DNA of 64,000 nt, from the NCBI GenBank assembly GCA_021927905.1, contig BLLK01000047.1:558001-622000 (forward strand), written 5' to 3'. Every line of letters begins with the position of its first letter. Positions within the stretch are counted from its first letter, which is position 1. This DNA comes from Chaetoceros tenuissimus. Its lineage: Eukaryota; Bacillariophyta; Thalassiosirophyceae; Chaetocerotales; Chaetocerotaceae. The notes under the pieces are model-generated. The model was not told the origin of the DNA, did not search any database, and saw only the letters and a list, made by a program, of their open reading frames with translations. A program made the translations under genes and the position numbers. Positions 1 through 8,262 of this stretch are shown here, one piece after another.

Positions 1-64
1 TTCACAAGGGGAGAAACAAGAGGAGGTAGGGCCACCGATACCCAGGCAAGAATACAACCCTTCT

Positions 65-190
65 CACTGCTCACAATCAAAAGAGTTAGATTCTATAAAT
101 AGGCTAGTAAAGGTCGTGCTAGAGACAAAAAAGGAAGAGTTGGGATCTTCATCGAGCTGCGACCTGAAATGTTGACAAAAAGGTGTGCCT
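65..190 (+). repeat. Imperfect direct repeat, copy 1
   Basis: About 125 bp resembling 1276-1402 in the same orientation. Shared blocks include AGGAAGAG(T/C)TTGGGAT, TCATCGAGC and TTGACAAAAAGGTGT. The two copies differ by many substitutions and small gaps, so the duplication is old. No coding sense is visible in either copy. Confidence 0.55.
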
Positions 191-495
191 GGACTTCAAC
201 CTAAAGTTGCAATTCTACATTCTCGTAGTCACGATCATCTTCTTCCATTTGTATGCTCCTCCTCGTATGTTACCAAATCAAACCGCATCATATTGACGAA
301 GCAGTATTTACTATTTGCCTTCTGAGTACTGCCTGTTTCACGTAATTAAACCATTGTATTTGCGTGTTTGCACGTCAGTTGAAACAACGGAAGTTTGATA
401 AGTGTACGTACTTACAAGTACCTTATGTAAGGTCGTCATTTTTATCGCAGAGAGAAAGACGATGTTTGTATTTACTTGGTTTTGCTTCCTATTTC

Positions 496-867
496 ATGGT
501 TCTCTATTTTTATTATGGTATCGTTGACAACATCATCATGAATTTCAATAGGTCAAGTAATAGCAACAAGAACAGTAGCACTGAAACATCACATAAAATA
601 CTGAGAAGGATTGATGACATGACCATAGCAGGGGAAATTTCGACAAGAAGGATTTCTACAGGAGGAACAAGAAGAATTAGTAGACGAAGCCAAATAGGAC
701 AATACTCAGGACCTTCAGGTAATAATATGGCGTCTTGTTTTTCTTCTCGGGGTAATGAGGAATCTCCAATGATATTCAGGCATCAGTATGCTATTAAACA
801 TTCAACATATATGGCACTTCGAGAGTCGCATGTCAGATCATCTAGCAACAGAAAAGGAGGCCAATGA
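496..867 (+). CDS. Weak hypothetical ORF, possibly not a gene
   Basis: This is the ATG-initiated part of an open frame that continues upstream to 364 without an ATG. It encodes about 123 residues. The first 15 or so are hydrophobic and aromatic; the rest is rich in Ser, Arg, Asn and Thr, with repeated R-R-I-S-type motifs. No family is recognised. The ORF lies inside a region bounded by an old direct repeat and no paralog is visible in the window. It could be a small unknown gene, one exon of a spliced gene, or chance. Confidence 0.2.
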   Translation: MVLYFYYGIVDNIIMNFNRSSNSNKNSSTETSHKILRRIDDMTIAGEISTRRISTGGTRRISRRSQIGQYSGPSGNNMASCFSSRGNEESPMIFRHQYAIKHSTYMALRESHVRSSSNRKGGQ

Positions 868-1275
868 TATACTTGGCGAAGATAGCAGTTCTTTATTGAG
901 AAAAAGAAGCAAGCAACAATTATCGAGAACGCGATTGCCTGCCTTGACGATCTTGGTGTCTAATTTTTTATTCATGTAATCCATTTAGAGCGCATCACGG
1001 TCACAAAACATTTTTCAAATTTTAATTAGTACGATGATGTAGCTCCTAGGAAGGGCCTAAATGTAAAATACAATTTTAGAAAGACTTTCTTACTTTGATC
1101 ATAGAATTGTAGCTACAATGTTGACTGCCAATGTTGTGCGATCGAGGAGTGGTTTTGGTCGCAGCCAGTAGGTGCAAATATTTCAGCCACGAGAAGGTGA
1201 AAGAGTTTGGGCTGGATTTCATTCAGTCGATGTCGCCAGCCAGTCACCAGCCAGCTATGGCACAGAAAAGAACAG

Positions 1276-1402
1276 TATCTGCTCATCAAAATCAAAAGTT
1301 AGGTATGCGATCTGCGTTGTAAAGGTAGTTATGAGAGACTAAAAGGAAGAGCTTGGGATTTCATCGAGCGAAGACGTGATTTGTTGACAAAAAGGTGTTC
1401 CT
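1276..1402 (+). repeat. Imperfect direct repeat, copy 2
   Basis: Second copy of the repeat at 65-190, in the same orientation and about 1.2 kb away. It ends shortly after TTGACAAAAAGGTGTTCCT, beyond which the two copies no longer match. Confidence 0.5.
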
Positions 1403-1821
1403 ATTATAATATTGCATGTTCACAAATTGCATGCATGTTGTACCACACACTTCTTGTCAATAATCAATTCTGTGTAGGTTCGGGCATGATAATACTTAAC
1501 ATATTATGCACAGTGTAAAAGATAAGAAGAATTTTAATGAAATTATCATTACTTTTTCATATTAATTCACCATGCACGTACCTAAGTAGGTACAATTATA
1601 AGAGAAGAGTTAGTACCTAGGTAAGCATCGGATACAATCAGCTGTTTTATTTCGACTTTTACGAGTCTAGCTATGTAGGTCTGTCGCCATATCAAATCAC
1701 ATCTCAAAGTAATATTTGATGATTGCTTGTTCTTCTTCAGCTGCATATTGTGACGTACTGTTATTTTGATGAAACATTACATTGTATAGTAGAGTATGTA
1801 CTTTTATGTTTGTTACTTTTG

Positions 1822-3321
1822 CTACCCTGCTTTTTTCGGATCAAAGCTATCAAATGAATAATCCTTTAGAGACCAACTTCGATTGGTGTCGTCCTCGCAA
1901 GAAAAGGGAGAAGGAGGAAGAAATACTGAATCAAATGGAACAGGTTCTATTTCTCTTTCTTCTAATGCTGCTGCTCCACTTTTGGTCTTTTCGACTTCGT
2001 TCTTTGCAGAAGAATCATAGTCGTCATTTGTTGTTCTTTGTTTCATCAATGATGATGAAACTTTTTCGTCAGAGTCTTCATGCGAATGATCATTTGACGA
2101 GATTGTTGAAGCTTTCAGCATTTGCTCATCATGAAATACTTTCATTTCCTCCGTATATCTTTCAGTATCCTTTGCTGCTAGAATCTCGAACTTTTTTCTC
2201 TCTGCACTACCAAGCTCTCTCCATCGCGAGCCAATGGTCTTCGCAAGATTTTCAAAAGAAATCTTACCATGAGGTTGGTCTCTACCCTTGCGACGACGAC
2301 GACGACTACTTTTCGAAGATGAATTGGAGGTAGGACCATTGTCCATGCTAGGCAGGGATTGTAGCATTCTTTGTCGTTCCTCTTTAAAGAAGATGTTGTA
2401 TGCTGATAGTGGTCTCTTGGGGGCATCCTTCGACTTTTTTCTTTTCTTCTTTTTTTGTGTTTCTGTTTTCTTTGCTTCTTTCTGCTTTTGATTTGTTGCT
2501 TTAGGTGTGTCACTCTGAGCAGCAGATGTGACTTCTTTTACTTCAGCATGAGATGATAGTTTATAGTTGCTATCATGATAATCATCGTTGAAAGTATTTA
2601 GATCTGCTGGGGAAACATTTCTTCTTCTTCTATTAACTACAGTGTTATAGTCATTTTGCTTGGCATTCTTTTGATGTCGATGAGATTGGTATTGATAATC
2701 ATACCCTCTCGAAGTATAAAATGCGATTGGAACTTGAGAACTAGTACTGCTAGGGCAGCCATTTTGATGAATTTGTCTGTATTCATCGTCTGTTCTGTGG
2801 TTTTCCTGTAGGTCTGGAGCAAGATTGGTTCTATAATTCCATTTTATAGTTGTACCATCTCTACTGCTTTGTTGTATTCCAGTAGATGAATTCCTACTGT
2901 CACTCTTGACGAAGTGATCGTGTCTTTGATGAGGATTGTAGGAAGTTGGATTGGAATTGAACTTGGAAACAGTCTTGTTGGTAAAAGAAGGTGTTGCTGC
3001 TGGAGGAACAGGACGATAGTAGTATTGAAATGACGAGTGTCCATCAGTATTTCCGTGGTGGTGGTGGTGGTGAGATGAGTACGATGATGTAGAAGTGTAG
3101 TCCATCTCAGACAGCCCTATATCATGTTGTCTCCCGTTCAAAGGAGATGTACTCATTTTAGAGGTTAGTTCTGATGAATGCTTCTTCCCCCCCACGTCTT
3201 CAATACTGCTGCTATTACTATCATGTGGATACGGCCAAAAAGCGCTCATGTCTTTTCCTTCTTGCTGCTGTCGAGCCTGATGACTGCTTTTGCTCTTCTC
3301 GTTCGTTTGCTTTTCATTCAT
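1822..3321 (-). CDS. HMG-box DNA-binding protein, copy A
   Basis: An uninterrupted 499-residue nuclear protein with one HMG box (about residues 300-401). It starts with the basic KRKKSKDAPKRPLSAYNIFF-type strand and continues through SRWREL and Y-T-E-E-M. HMG boxes bend DNA, so a chromatin or transcription role is expected. The box is unusual: a Ser/Arg-rich insert of about 28 residues (323-350) separates helix 1 from helix 2. The N-terminal 290 residues are low-complexity, rich in Ser, His, Asn and Tyr, with six His at 84-89; a Lys-rich stretch (278-297) could be a nuclear localisation signal. The C-terminal 100 residues are acidic. It is the left member of a tandem family, with its paralog at 5097-6587 and a remnant between them. 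The DNA target is unknown. Confidence 0.85.
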   Translation of the reverse strand: MNEKQTNEKSKSSHQARQQQEGKDMSAFWPYPHDSNSSSIEDVGGKKHSSELTSKMSTSPLNGRQHDIGLSEMDYTSTSSYSSHHHHHHGNTDGHSSFQYYYRPVPPAATPSFTNKTVSKFNSNPTSYNPHQRHDHFVKSDSRNSSTGIQQSSRDGTTIKWNYRTNLAPDLQENHRTDDEYRQIHQNGCPSSTSSQVPIAFYTSRGYDYQYQSHRHQKNAKQNDYNTVVNRRRRNVSPADLNTFNDDYHDSNYKLSSHAEVKEVTSAAQSDTPKATNQKQKEAKKTETQKKKKRKKSKDAPKRPLSAYNIFFKEERQRMLQSLPSMDNGPTSNSSSKSSRRRRRKGRDQPHGKISFENLAKTIGSRWRELGSAERKKFEILAAKDTERYTEEMKVFHDEQMLKASTISSNDHSHEDSDEKVSSSLMKQRTTNDDYDSSAKNEVEKTKSGAAALEEREIEPVPFDSVFLPPSPFSCEDDTNRSWSLKDYSFDSFDPKKAG

Positions 3322-4372
3322 ATTTTTATTTTGTAGGTAAGTTTTTTTTAGTTTTGTTGAAGACTGAATGGAATACCAGTTTGTTTGCTCGCTTGTCTGT
3401 GCTCTCTATCTCTCTTCAAGTTGCACTTTCACTTCATTGTATGAAGTTTTCCTTAGAACACGAGTTTTCCACGCGCTTGAATTCTGTATACACGAAAGGA
3501 TTACGAGATTTGTCCTTCATTTTGTTGTCGCCTCTGATTATTGTTTTTGCTCGTAATATTTGGTTGCCTTTCATTCCTATTTTCATTCCTTGAGGTTATG
3601 CCGCTTTTTATTTTGAGTTTGAGATGTGAATGAATTGAATTCTTGTTGTCTGTTGTCTCCGTCTCTGTCCTTTACGGCAGTCAGCTTCAAGTTTGTTATT
3701 TCAAGTGTTCATGTTTTCATCAACTTACGCAGGCCAATTTTCCTCAAAAGGACGTATGTGATAGGTAGAAAAGACATACTGATTTGAATATATCAAAAAG
3801 TATCACGAGTTTTCCACGCGCTTAGTAAATGATCACGAGTTTTCCACGCTCTGAATGCAAAAACGAATGTATGGTAGATATTCTAGACGGTGCCAGAAAC
3901 TGCATAGTGCCACAGAAACTGCATACATGATAAAAGAAAAATGGTATGAGATTCGTTGTGGAGCATTTTCTTACATAAAATCGCATTGGAAAAATAGTAA
4001 TTGGAAATCATAGGACTTTCTTTTATCTTATTACTTCATCTATGCACGTACCGAGTACTCGTATACAATCTAGCATAACAGTGAAAGGTGACAATGATAA
4101 GAGGAGAGTTAGCACCCAGGCATGATGAGGAGATAGACGTGTGTCAAGATCATTAGATGCCATCTGCTTTTTTATAAATTCTGGGTTCGATGAAATCTAG
4201 TATCTACTAGTATGTACCTAGGTATGTTGCGACATTAAATCAAACGAGCATTTTTTATACTTCCTCGTTCTTCTTTAGCTGCATATTGTGACGTACTATT
4301 CTTTTTTATAAAACATTGCATTGTATATATTATCTATGTACTTTATGTTTGTTACTATTGCTACCCTGCTTT

Positions 4373-4548
4373 TTACGGATCTAAGCTATCAAATGAATAA
4401 TTCTTTAGAGACCAACTTCGATTGGTGTCATCCTCGCAAGCAAAGGGAGAAGGAGGAAGAAATACTGAATCAAATGGAACAGGCTCTATTTCTCTTTCTT
4501 CTTCTAATGCTGCTGCTCCACTTTTGGTCTTCCTATGCTCTACTTCGT
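4373..4548 (-). pseudogene. Remnant of the middle HMG-box gene (C-terminal tail)
   Basis: Read on the minus strand, this stretch encodes only the last 55 or so residues of the HMG protein family, from the K-T-K-S-G-A-A-A-L region to S-F-D-S-L-D-P. It stays in frame but stops at TAA (4373-4375), four codons before the stop used by copy A, because a Lys codon changed. At about 4545 it joins directly to sequence matching the upstream flank of copy A (from about 3430). Roughly 1.4 kb holding the start codon and HMG box has therefore been lost in one internal deletion. No product is expected. Confidence 0.75.
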
Positions 4549-5096
4549 TTCACTTCGTTGTATGAAGTTTTGATGAACTTACATATAGGCAATTCTTCTG
4601 TAGAGAGGACATACCTTTCAAAACCTGATATGGTAGGTAAAAAAGACATCCAAATACTATAGATCATGATTTGATCACGAGTTTTCCACGCGCTTGAATA
4701 CTATACATAAAAGGATTACGAGATTCGTCCTTCTTGTTGTTGTCGCGTCTGATTATTGTTTTTGGTCTTTGTATTTGGTTGCCTTTCATTCCTATTTTCA
4801 TTCCTTGAAGTATGCCGCTTTTTATTTGAATTTGTAGACGCGAATGCATTTAATTCTTGTTTCTGGTCTCCGCTCTCTATCCTCTAGCCAGCTTCTGGTA
4901 GATATTACAGACGGTATCAGAAACTGTACATACATACTTGACATAAGGAAAACCACCATGCGTTTGCTGGTGGAGTTCGAGTATTTTCTTAATAAAATCG
5001 CATTGGTCAGAAAAATAATAGTAATTGCTCCTAGGCCTTTTCTATGTAGGCTCAATTTCATTGTATAAGTACGTATGTACTTCTATGTTTTTACTT

Positions 5097-6587
5097 TTAC
5101 CAGTATCCTGCTTTTTTCGAATCTAAGCTATCAAATGAATAATCCTTAAGAGACCAACTTCGATTGGTGTCATCACAGCCAAAGGGAGAAGGAGAAAGAA
5201 ATATAGAATCAAATGGAACAGGTTCTATTTCTCCTTCTTCTAATGCTGCTGCTCCACTTTTGGTCTCCTCCCTATGCTCGTCGTCGTGCTTGGCAGAAGA
5301 ATCATACTCGTCATTTGTTGTTCTTTGTTTCGATGATGATAAAACAACTTTTTCGTCAGAGTCTTCATGCGAATGATCATTTGACGAGATTGTTGAAGCT
5401 TTCAACATTTGCTCATCATGAAATACTTTCATTTCCTCCGTATATCTTTCAGTATCCTTTGCTGCTAGAATCTCGAACTTTTTTCTCTCTGCACTACCAA
5501 GCTCTCTCCATCGCGAGCCAATGGTCTTCGCAAGATTTTCAAAAGAAATCTTACCATGAGGTTGGTCTCTACCCTTGCGATGATGACGACTACATTTTGA
5601 AGATGAATTGGAGGTAGGACCATTGTCCATGCTAGGCAGGGATTGTAGCATTCTTTGTCGTTCCTCTTTGAAGAAGATGTTGTATGCTGATAGTGGTCTC
5701 TTGGGGGCATCCTTCGACTTTTTTCTTTTCTTCTTTTTTTGTGTTTCTGTTTTCTTTGCTTCTTTCTGCTTTTGATTTGTTGCTTTAGGTGTGTCACTCT
5801 GAGCAGCAGATGTGACTTCTTTTTCTTCAGCATGAGATGATAGTTTATAGTTGCTATCATGATAATCATCGTTGAAAGTATTTAGATCTGCTGGTGAAAT
5901 ATTTCTTCTTCTGCTATTTACTACAGTGTTATAGTCATATTGCTTGGCATTCTTTTGATCACGATGAGATTGGTATTGATAATCATACCCTCTCGAAGCA
6001 TAAAATGCGATTGGAATTTGAGAACTAGTACTGCTAGGGCAGCCATTTTGATGAATTTGTCTGTATTCATCGTCTTTTCTGTGGTTTTCCTGTGGATCTT
6101 GAGCAAGACTGGCTTTATGATCCCTTTTCAAAGTATCAGCTCTACCGCTTTGTTGTATTCCAGTAGATGAATTCCTACTGTCAGTCTCGACGGAGTGATT
6201 GTAGCTTTGATGAGGATTGTAGGAAGTTGGATTTGTATAAGAAGGTGGATGTGTTGTTGCTGGAGGAACAGGACGATAGTAGTATTGAAATGACGAGTGT
6301 CCATCAGTATTTCCGTGGTGGTGGTGGTGGTGAGATGAGAACGATGATGTAGAGCTGTAGTCTATCTCAGACGGGGCTATATGTTGTCTCTCGTTCGAAG
6401 ATGTACTCATTTCGTGGTAGCTTAGTTCCGTCGCCGATAAATGCTTCTTTCGTATGTCTCCAGTGCTACTATAAGTACTATTTGTACTATTATGCGGCCA
6501 GAACAAACCACTCTTGTCTTCTTCTTCTTGTCGTTCAGCCTGATCATGGTCTTTGCTCTTGGCATTCGGTTGCTTTTCATTGTTCAT
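5097..6587 (-). CDS. HMG-box DNA-binding protein, copy C
   Basis: A 496-residue paralog of the protein at 1822-3321 with the same order: Ser/His-rich N-terminus with six His, Lys-rich stretch, HMG box with an insert between helices 1 and 2, and an acidic tail. The box and the preceding Lys-rich stretch are nearly identical to copy A. The N-terminal 60 residues and the residues around 115-170 are much more diverged and carry several small indels. The insert lost a few Arg residues (S-R-H-H-R-K-G instead of the run of six Arg). The reading frame is intact, so both copies are probably functional. The first ATG (6587) aligns with the start of copy A. Confidence 0.85.
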   Translation of the reverse strand: MNNEKQPNAKSKDHDQAERQEEEDKSGLFWPHNSTNSTYSSTGDIRKKHLSATELSYHEMSTSSNERQHIAPSEIDYSSTSSFSSHHHHHHGNTDGHSSFQYYYRPVPPATTHPPSYTNPTSYNPHQSYNHSVETDSRNSSTGIQQSGRADTLKRDHKASLAQDPQENHRKDDEYRQIHQNGCPSSTSSQIPIAFYASRGYDYQYQSHRDQKNAKQYDYNTVVNSRRRNISPADLNTFNDDYHDSNYKLSSHAEEKEVTSAAQSDTPKATNQKQKEAKKTETQKKKKRKKSKDAPKRPLSAYNIFFKEERQRMLQSLPSMDNGPTSNSSSKCSRHHRKGRDQPHGKISFENLAKTIGSRWRELGSAERKKFEILAAKDTERYTEEMKVFHDEQMLKASTISSNDHSHEDSDEKVVLSSSKQRTTNDEYDSSAKHDDEHREETKSGAAALEEGEIEPVPFDSIFLSPSPFGCDDTNRSWSLKDYSFDSLDSKKAGYW

Positions 6588-7249
6588 ATTCTTCAGCCAG
6601 TTTGGATATTAACTTCGTTTTTGTTTGTTTGTGATCCAACCCTTGCTTGATGATTGATTGACTCAGAAGGGATTTTGCAAAGCATGCGCTTCTTTTCGTT
6701 TTTCATTCCTGGTGTCTATTCCTTCATGTTTTCTGTATGCAAAATTTTACTTTGTCTTGAATGTATTGAGTTCTGATATAGACGTATTCGTATGGAGCAC
6801 CATACTAAATCTGGAATTCTTGTATCCTTTTTTCTCTGTTTTCTTGTCTAAGACCTTTTTAATACACCCTAAAAAGGACACTATGGGATTTAAAAGGAGA
6901 AATATACAAAGTGGCTATCGTCTAGCTACCAACTTCTCCTCTTTTTGATGATGATGGCGACAGAGACACGCCAACACTAATAACACGCACGACGCACGAC
7001 GCACGAGAATTCTATTGGATTCGATTCCGAGTTCCAATAAGAGATCAAAAGAAACGCTTTTCATTGAAACATCTCAATAACGTGAATCTACCGGAGTAAC
7101 TGATTGCTCATAAAGGTGACAAAGATCATTATAAAAAACATAGGATCAGTAGCAGTAATTTATTTCTTTGGAGCACGCAAAAAATCGACAATCGCCACGA
7201 CCGATACAACAAGTTCCCTCCAATCCACTCTTCTATGCCAACATAAAAA
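6588..7249. other. Intergenic: divergent promoter region
   Basis: This stretch lies between the minus-strand HMG gene and the plus-strand ankyrin gene. The part nearest the HMG gene does not clearly match the upstream flank of copy A. A short CACGACG repeat occurs near 6985-7005. No gene is recognised; a 96-codon open frame at 6658-6948 has no family signal. Confidence 0.4.
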
Positions 7250-7645
7250 ATGTGCATATCAACCCCAATTCATGTGATCAAACGATATGATGGACAGTCG
7301 CTGATTGATTTATGCTTAAAGAGGAAATGGGATGAATTGAGAAACTATCTCAAGTACAGCAATGAACAAGAATTACAAATGAAGAAAGAAATGTTGTTAT
7401 GGAAAAACAAAGGTCACCACAATGGACGTGGGTGCTTTCACTATGCCTGTTATTGGTCCAACGTTCCCATGGATATTATTGAACTAATGGTAGAAATTGG
7501 AGGTCAAGATCTATTGAATTCAACGGATAATGATGGGTTCACTGCTTTAGGGTATGCAGGAAGTAAAATCTTGAGACAGAAGTTTGAGCCAGCTCACGAA
7601 TCGAACTCTTTGGACCTAGAGGAAGAAATTGAATTCTCAATATAA
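7250..7645 (+). CDS. Small ankyrin-repeat-like protein
   Basis: Encodes 131 residues starting at the first ATG. The middle part resembles one to two ankyrin repeats: G-C-F-H-Y-A-C-Y-W (about 61-69) fits a degenerate helix 1, I-I-E-L-M-V-E-I-G-G (75-84) a second helix, and D-N-D-G-F-T-A-L-G-Y-A (92-102) the start of the next repeat. The C-terminus is acidic. Such short single-exon ankyrin proteins are abundant in diatoms. The partner and role are unknown. A second, unrelated-looking ankyrin protein lies at 13331-14533. Confidence 0.6.
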   Translation: MCISTPIHVIKRYDGQSLIDLCLKRKWDELRNYLKYSNEQELQMKKEMLLWKNKGHHNGRGCFHYACYWSNVPMDIIELMVEIGGQDLLNSTDNDGFTALGYAGSKILRQKFEPAHESNSLDLEEEIEFSI

Positions 7646-8117
7646 AATCAATCTTTCAGTACAGAATGTTAAACTGGATGGAAGGCTTTGTAGAGTTTAA
7701 GCTGCGAAGCATTTGCTACAATCCTATTGATGGATGATCTCTCGGTAGTTCTCCTTTGGGACTATGAATCTTTGAAATTCCCGCAAGATGCATACATTGG
7801 AAAAAAGGACAAATTCAAAGCATTTATGTTTTGTCTGGTTTCAAAGAAAGACTTTTCTTGAAGTACCATATACAAACTCCATGTTTGTGGGCGTTTCCAT
7901 GGATAAAATCATTCTGAAATACTGTGTTTAATAAATTAGCTATTTACTTACATTTTTGCCTATACTTTGGCAAATAGCTAATGTATATCTATCATTCGTA
8001 TATCTGTATGCATAAAAAATCATTCTTTGTCAAATGGTTTTGTTTCATCAAAGAAAAATGAAAATAAAACGAAAACATTGAGAAAAATACTTTCTAACCG
8101 TCGTTACCCGTTTTTGT
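7646..8117. other. Intergenic with an 11-bp inverted repeat
   Basis: No gene is seen. A perfect inverted repeat, ATTAGCTATTT at 7935-7945 and AAATAGCTAAT at 7972-7982, lies about 290 bp after the ankyrin stop codon and could fold in a transcript 3' end. The rest is plain AT-rich sequence. Confidence 0.4.
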
Positions 8118-8125
8118 TGACGTCA
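8118..8125 (+). promoter_or_regulatory. CRE-type palindrome TGACGTCA
   Basis: A full cAMP-response-element palindrome lies 145 bp upstream of the favoured ATG at 8263. A CCAAT sequence follows at about 8132. bZIP factors bind such sites in eukaryotes, and in diatoms TGACGT elements are known in CO2/cAMP-responsive promoters. Binding here is inferred from sequence only. Confidence 0.4.
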
Positions 8126-8262
8126 TAGAAGCCAATGGTCCAAGGACTGTAGCATGGCCAATGGCCAACCATCAAAATGCAAAAAATGAGGAAAACTCTA
8201 CCTTACTCTCTCTGCCGAGATATACTTTCAGTTCATTTCTTCTCTTAAAAAACGTTCATGAT

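Larger units (their letters stand above)
1..1780. other. Gene-poor region left of the HMG cluster
   Basis: No recognisable gene is seen here apart from one weak open frame listed separately. The stretch holds an imperfect direct repeat (about 65-190 and 1276-1402). Its right end, from about 1540, resembles the flank of the middle HMG remnant (about 4020-4330), so it belongs to the duplicated unit. Several short open frames on both strands look like chance. Confidence 0.5.
1540..6650. repeat. Three tandem copies of an HMG-gene unit
   Basis: Unit A (about 1540-3900) and unit C (about 4895-6650) each hold an intact HMG-box gene on the minus strand. Unit B (about 3870-4900) holds only the gene's C-terminal tail and its 5' flank. 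Matching landmarks include the AGCTGCATATTGTGACGTAC block at about 1740 and 4278, the gene end at 1822, 4361 and 5097, and the upstream flank containing TTGGTTGCCTTTCATTCCTA at about 3560 and 4778. The block with TAAAATCGCATTGG, at about 3976 and 4993, marks the B and C joins. Identity is highest through the HMG box and lower in the flanks. Confidence 0.75.

Noticed and set aside
1782-2333. Plus-strand 183-residue ORF over the HMG copy A tail
   Set aside because: It is a shadow of the minus-strand gene, repeated at 5213-5617 opposite copy C, with no independent features.
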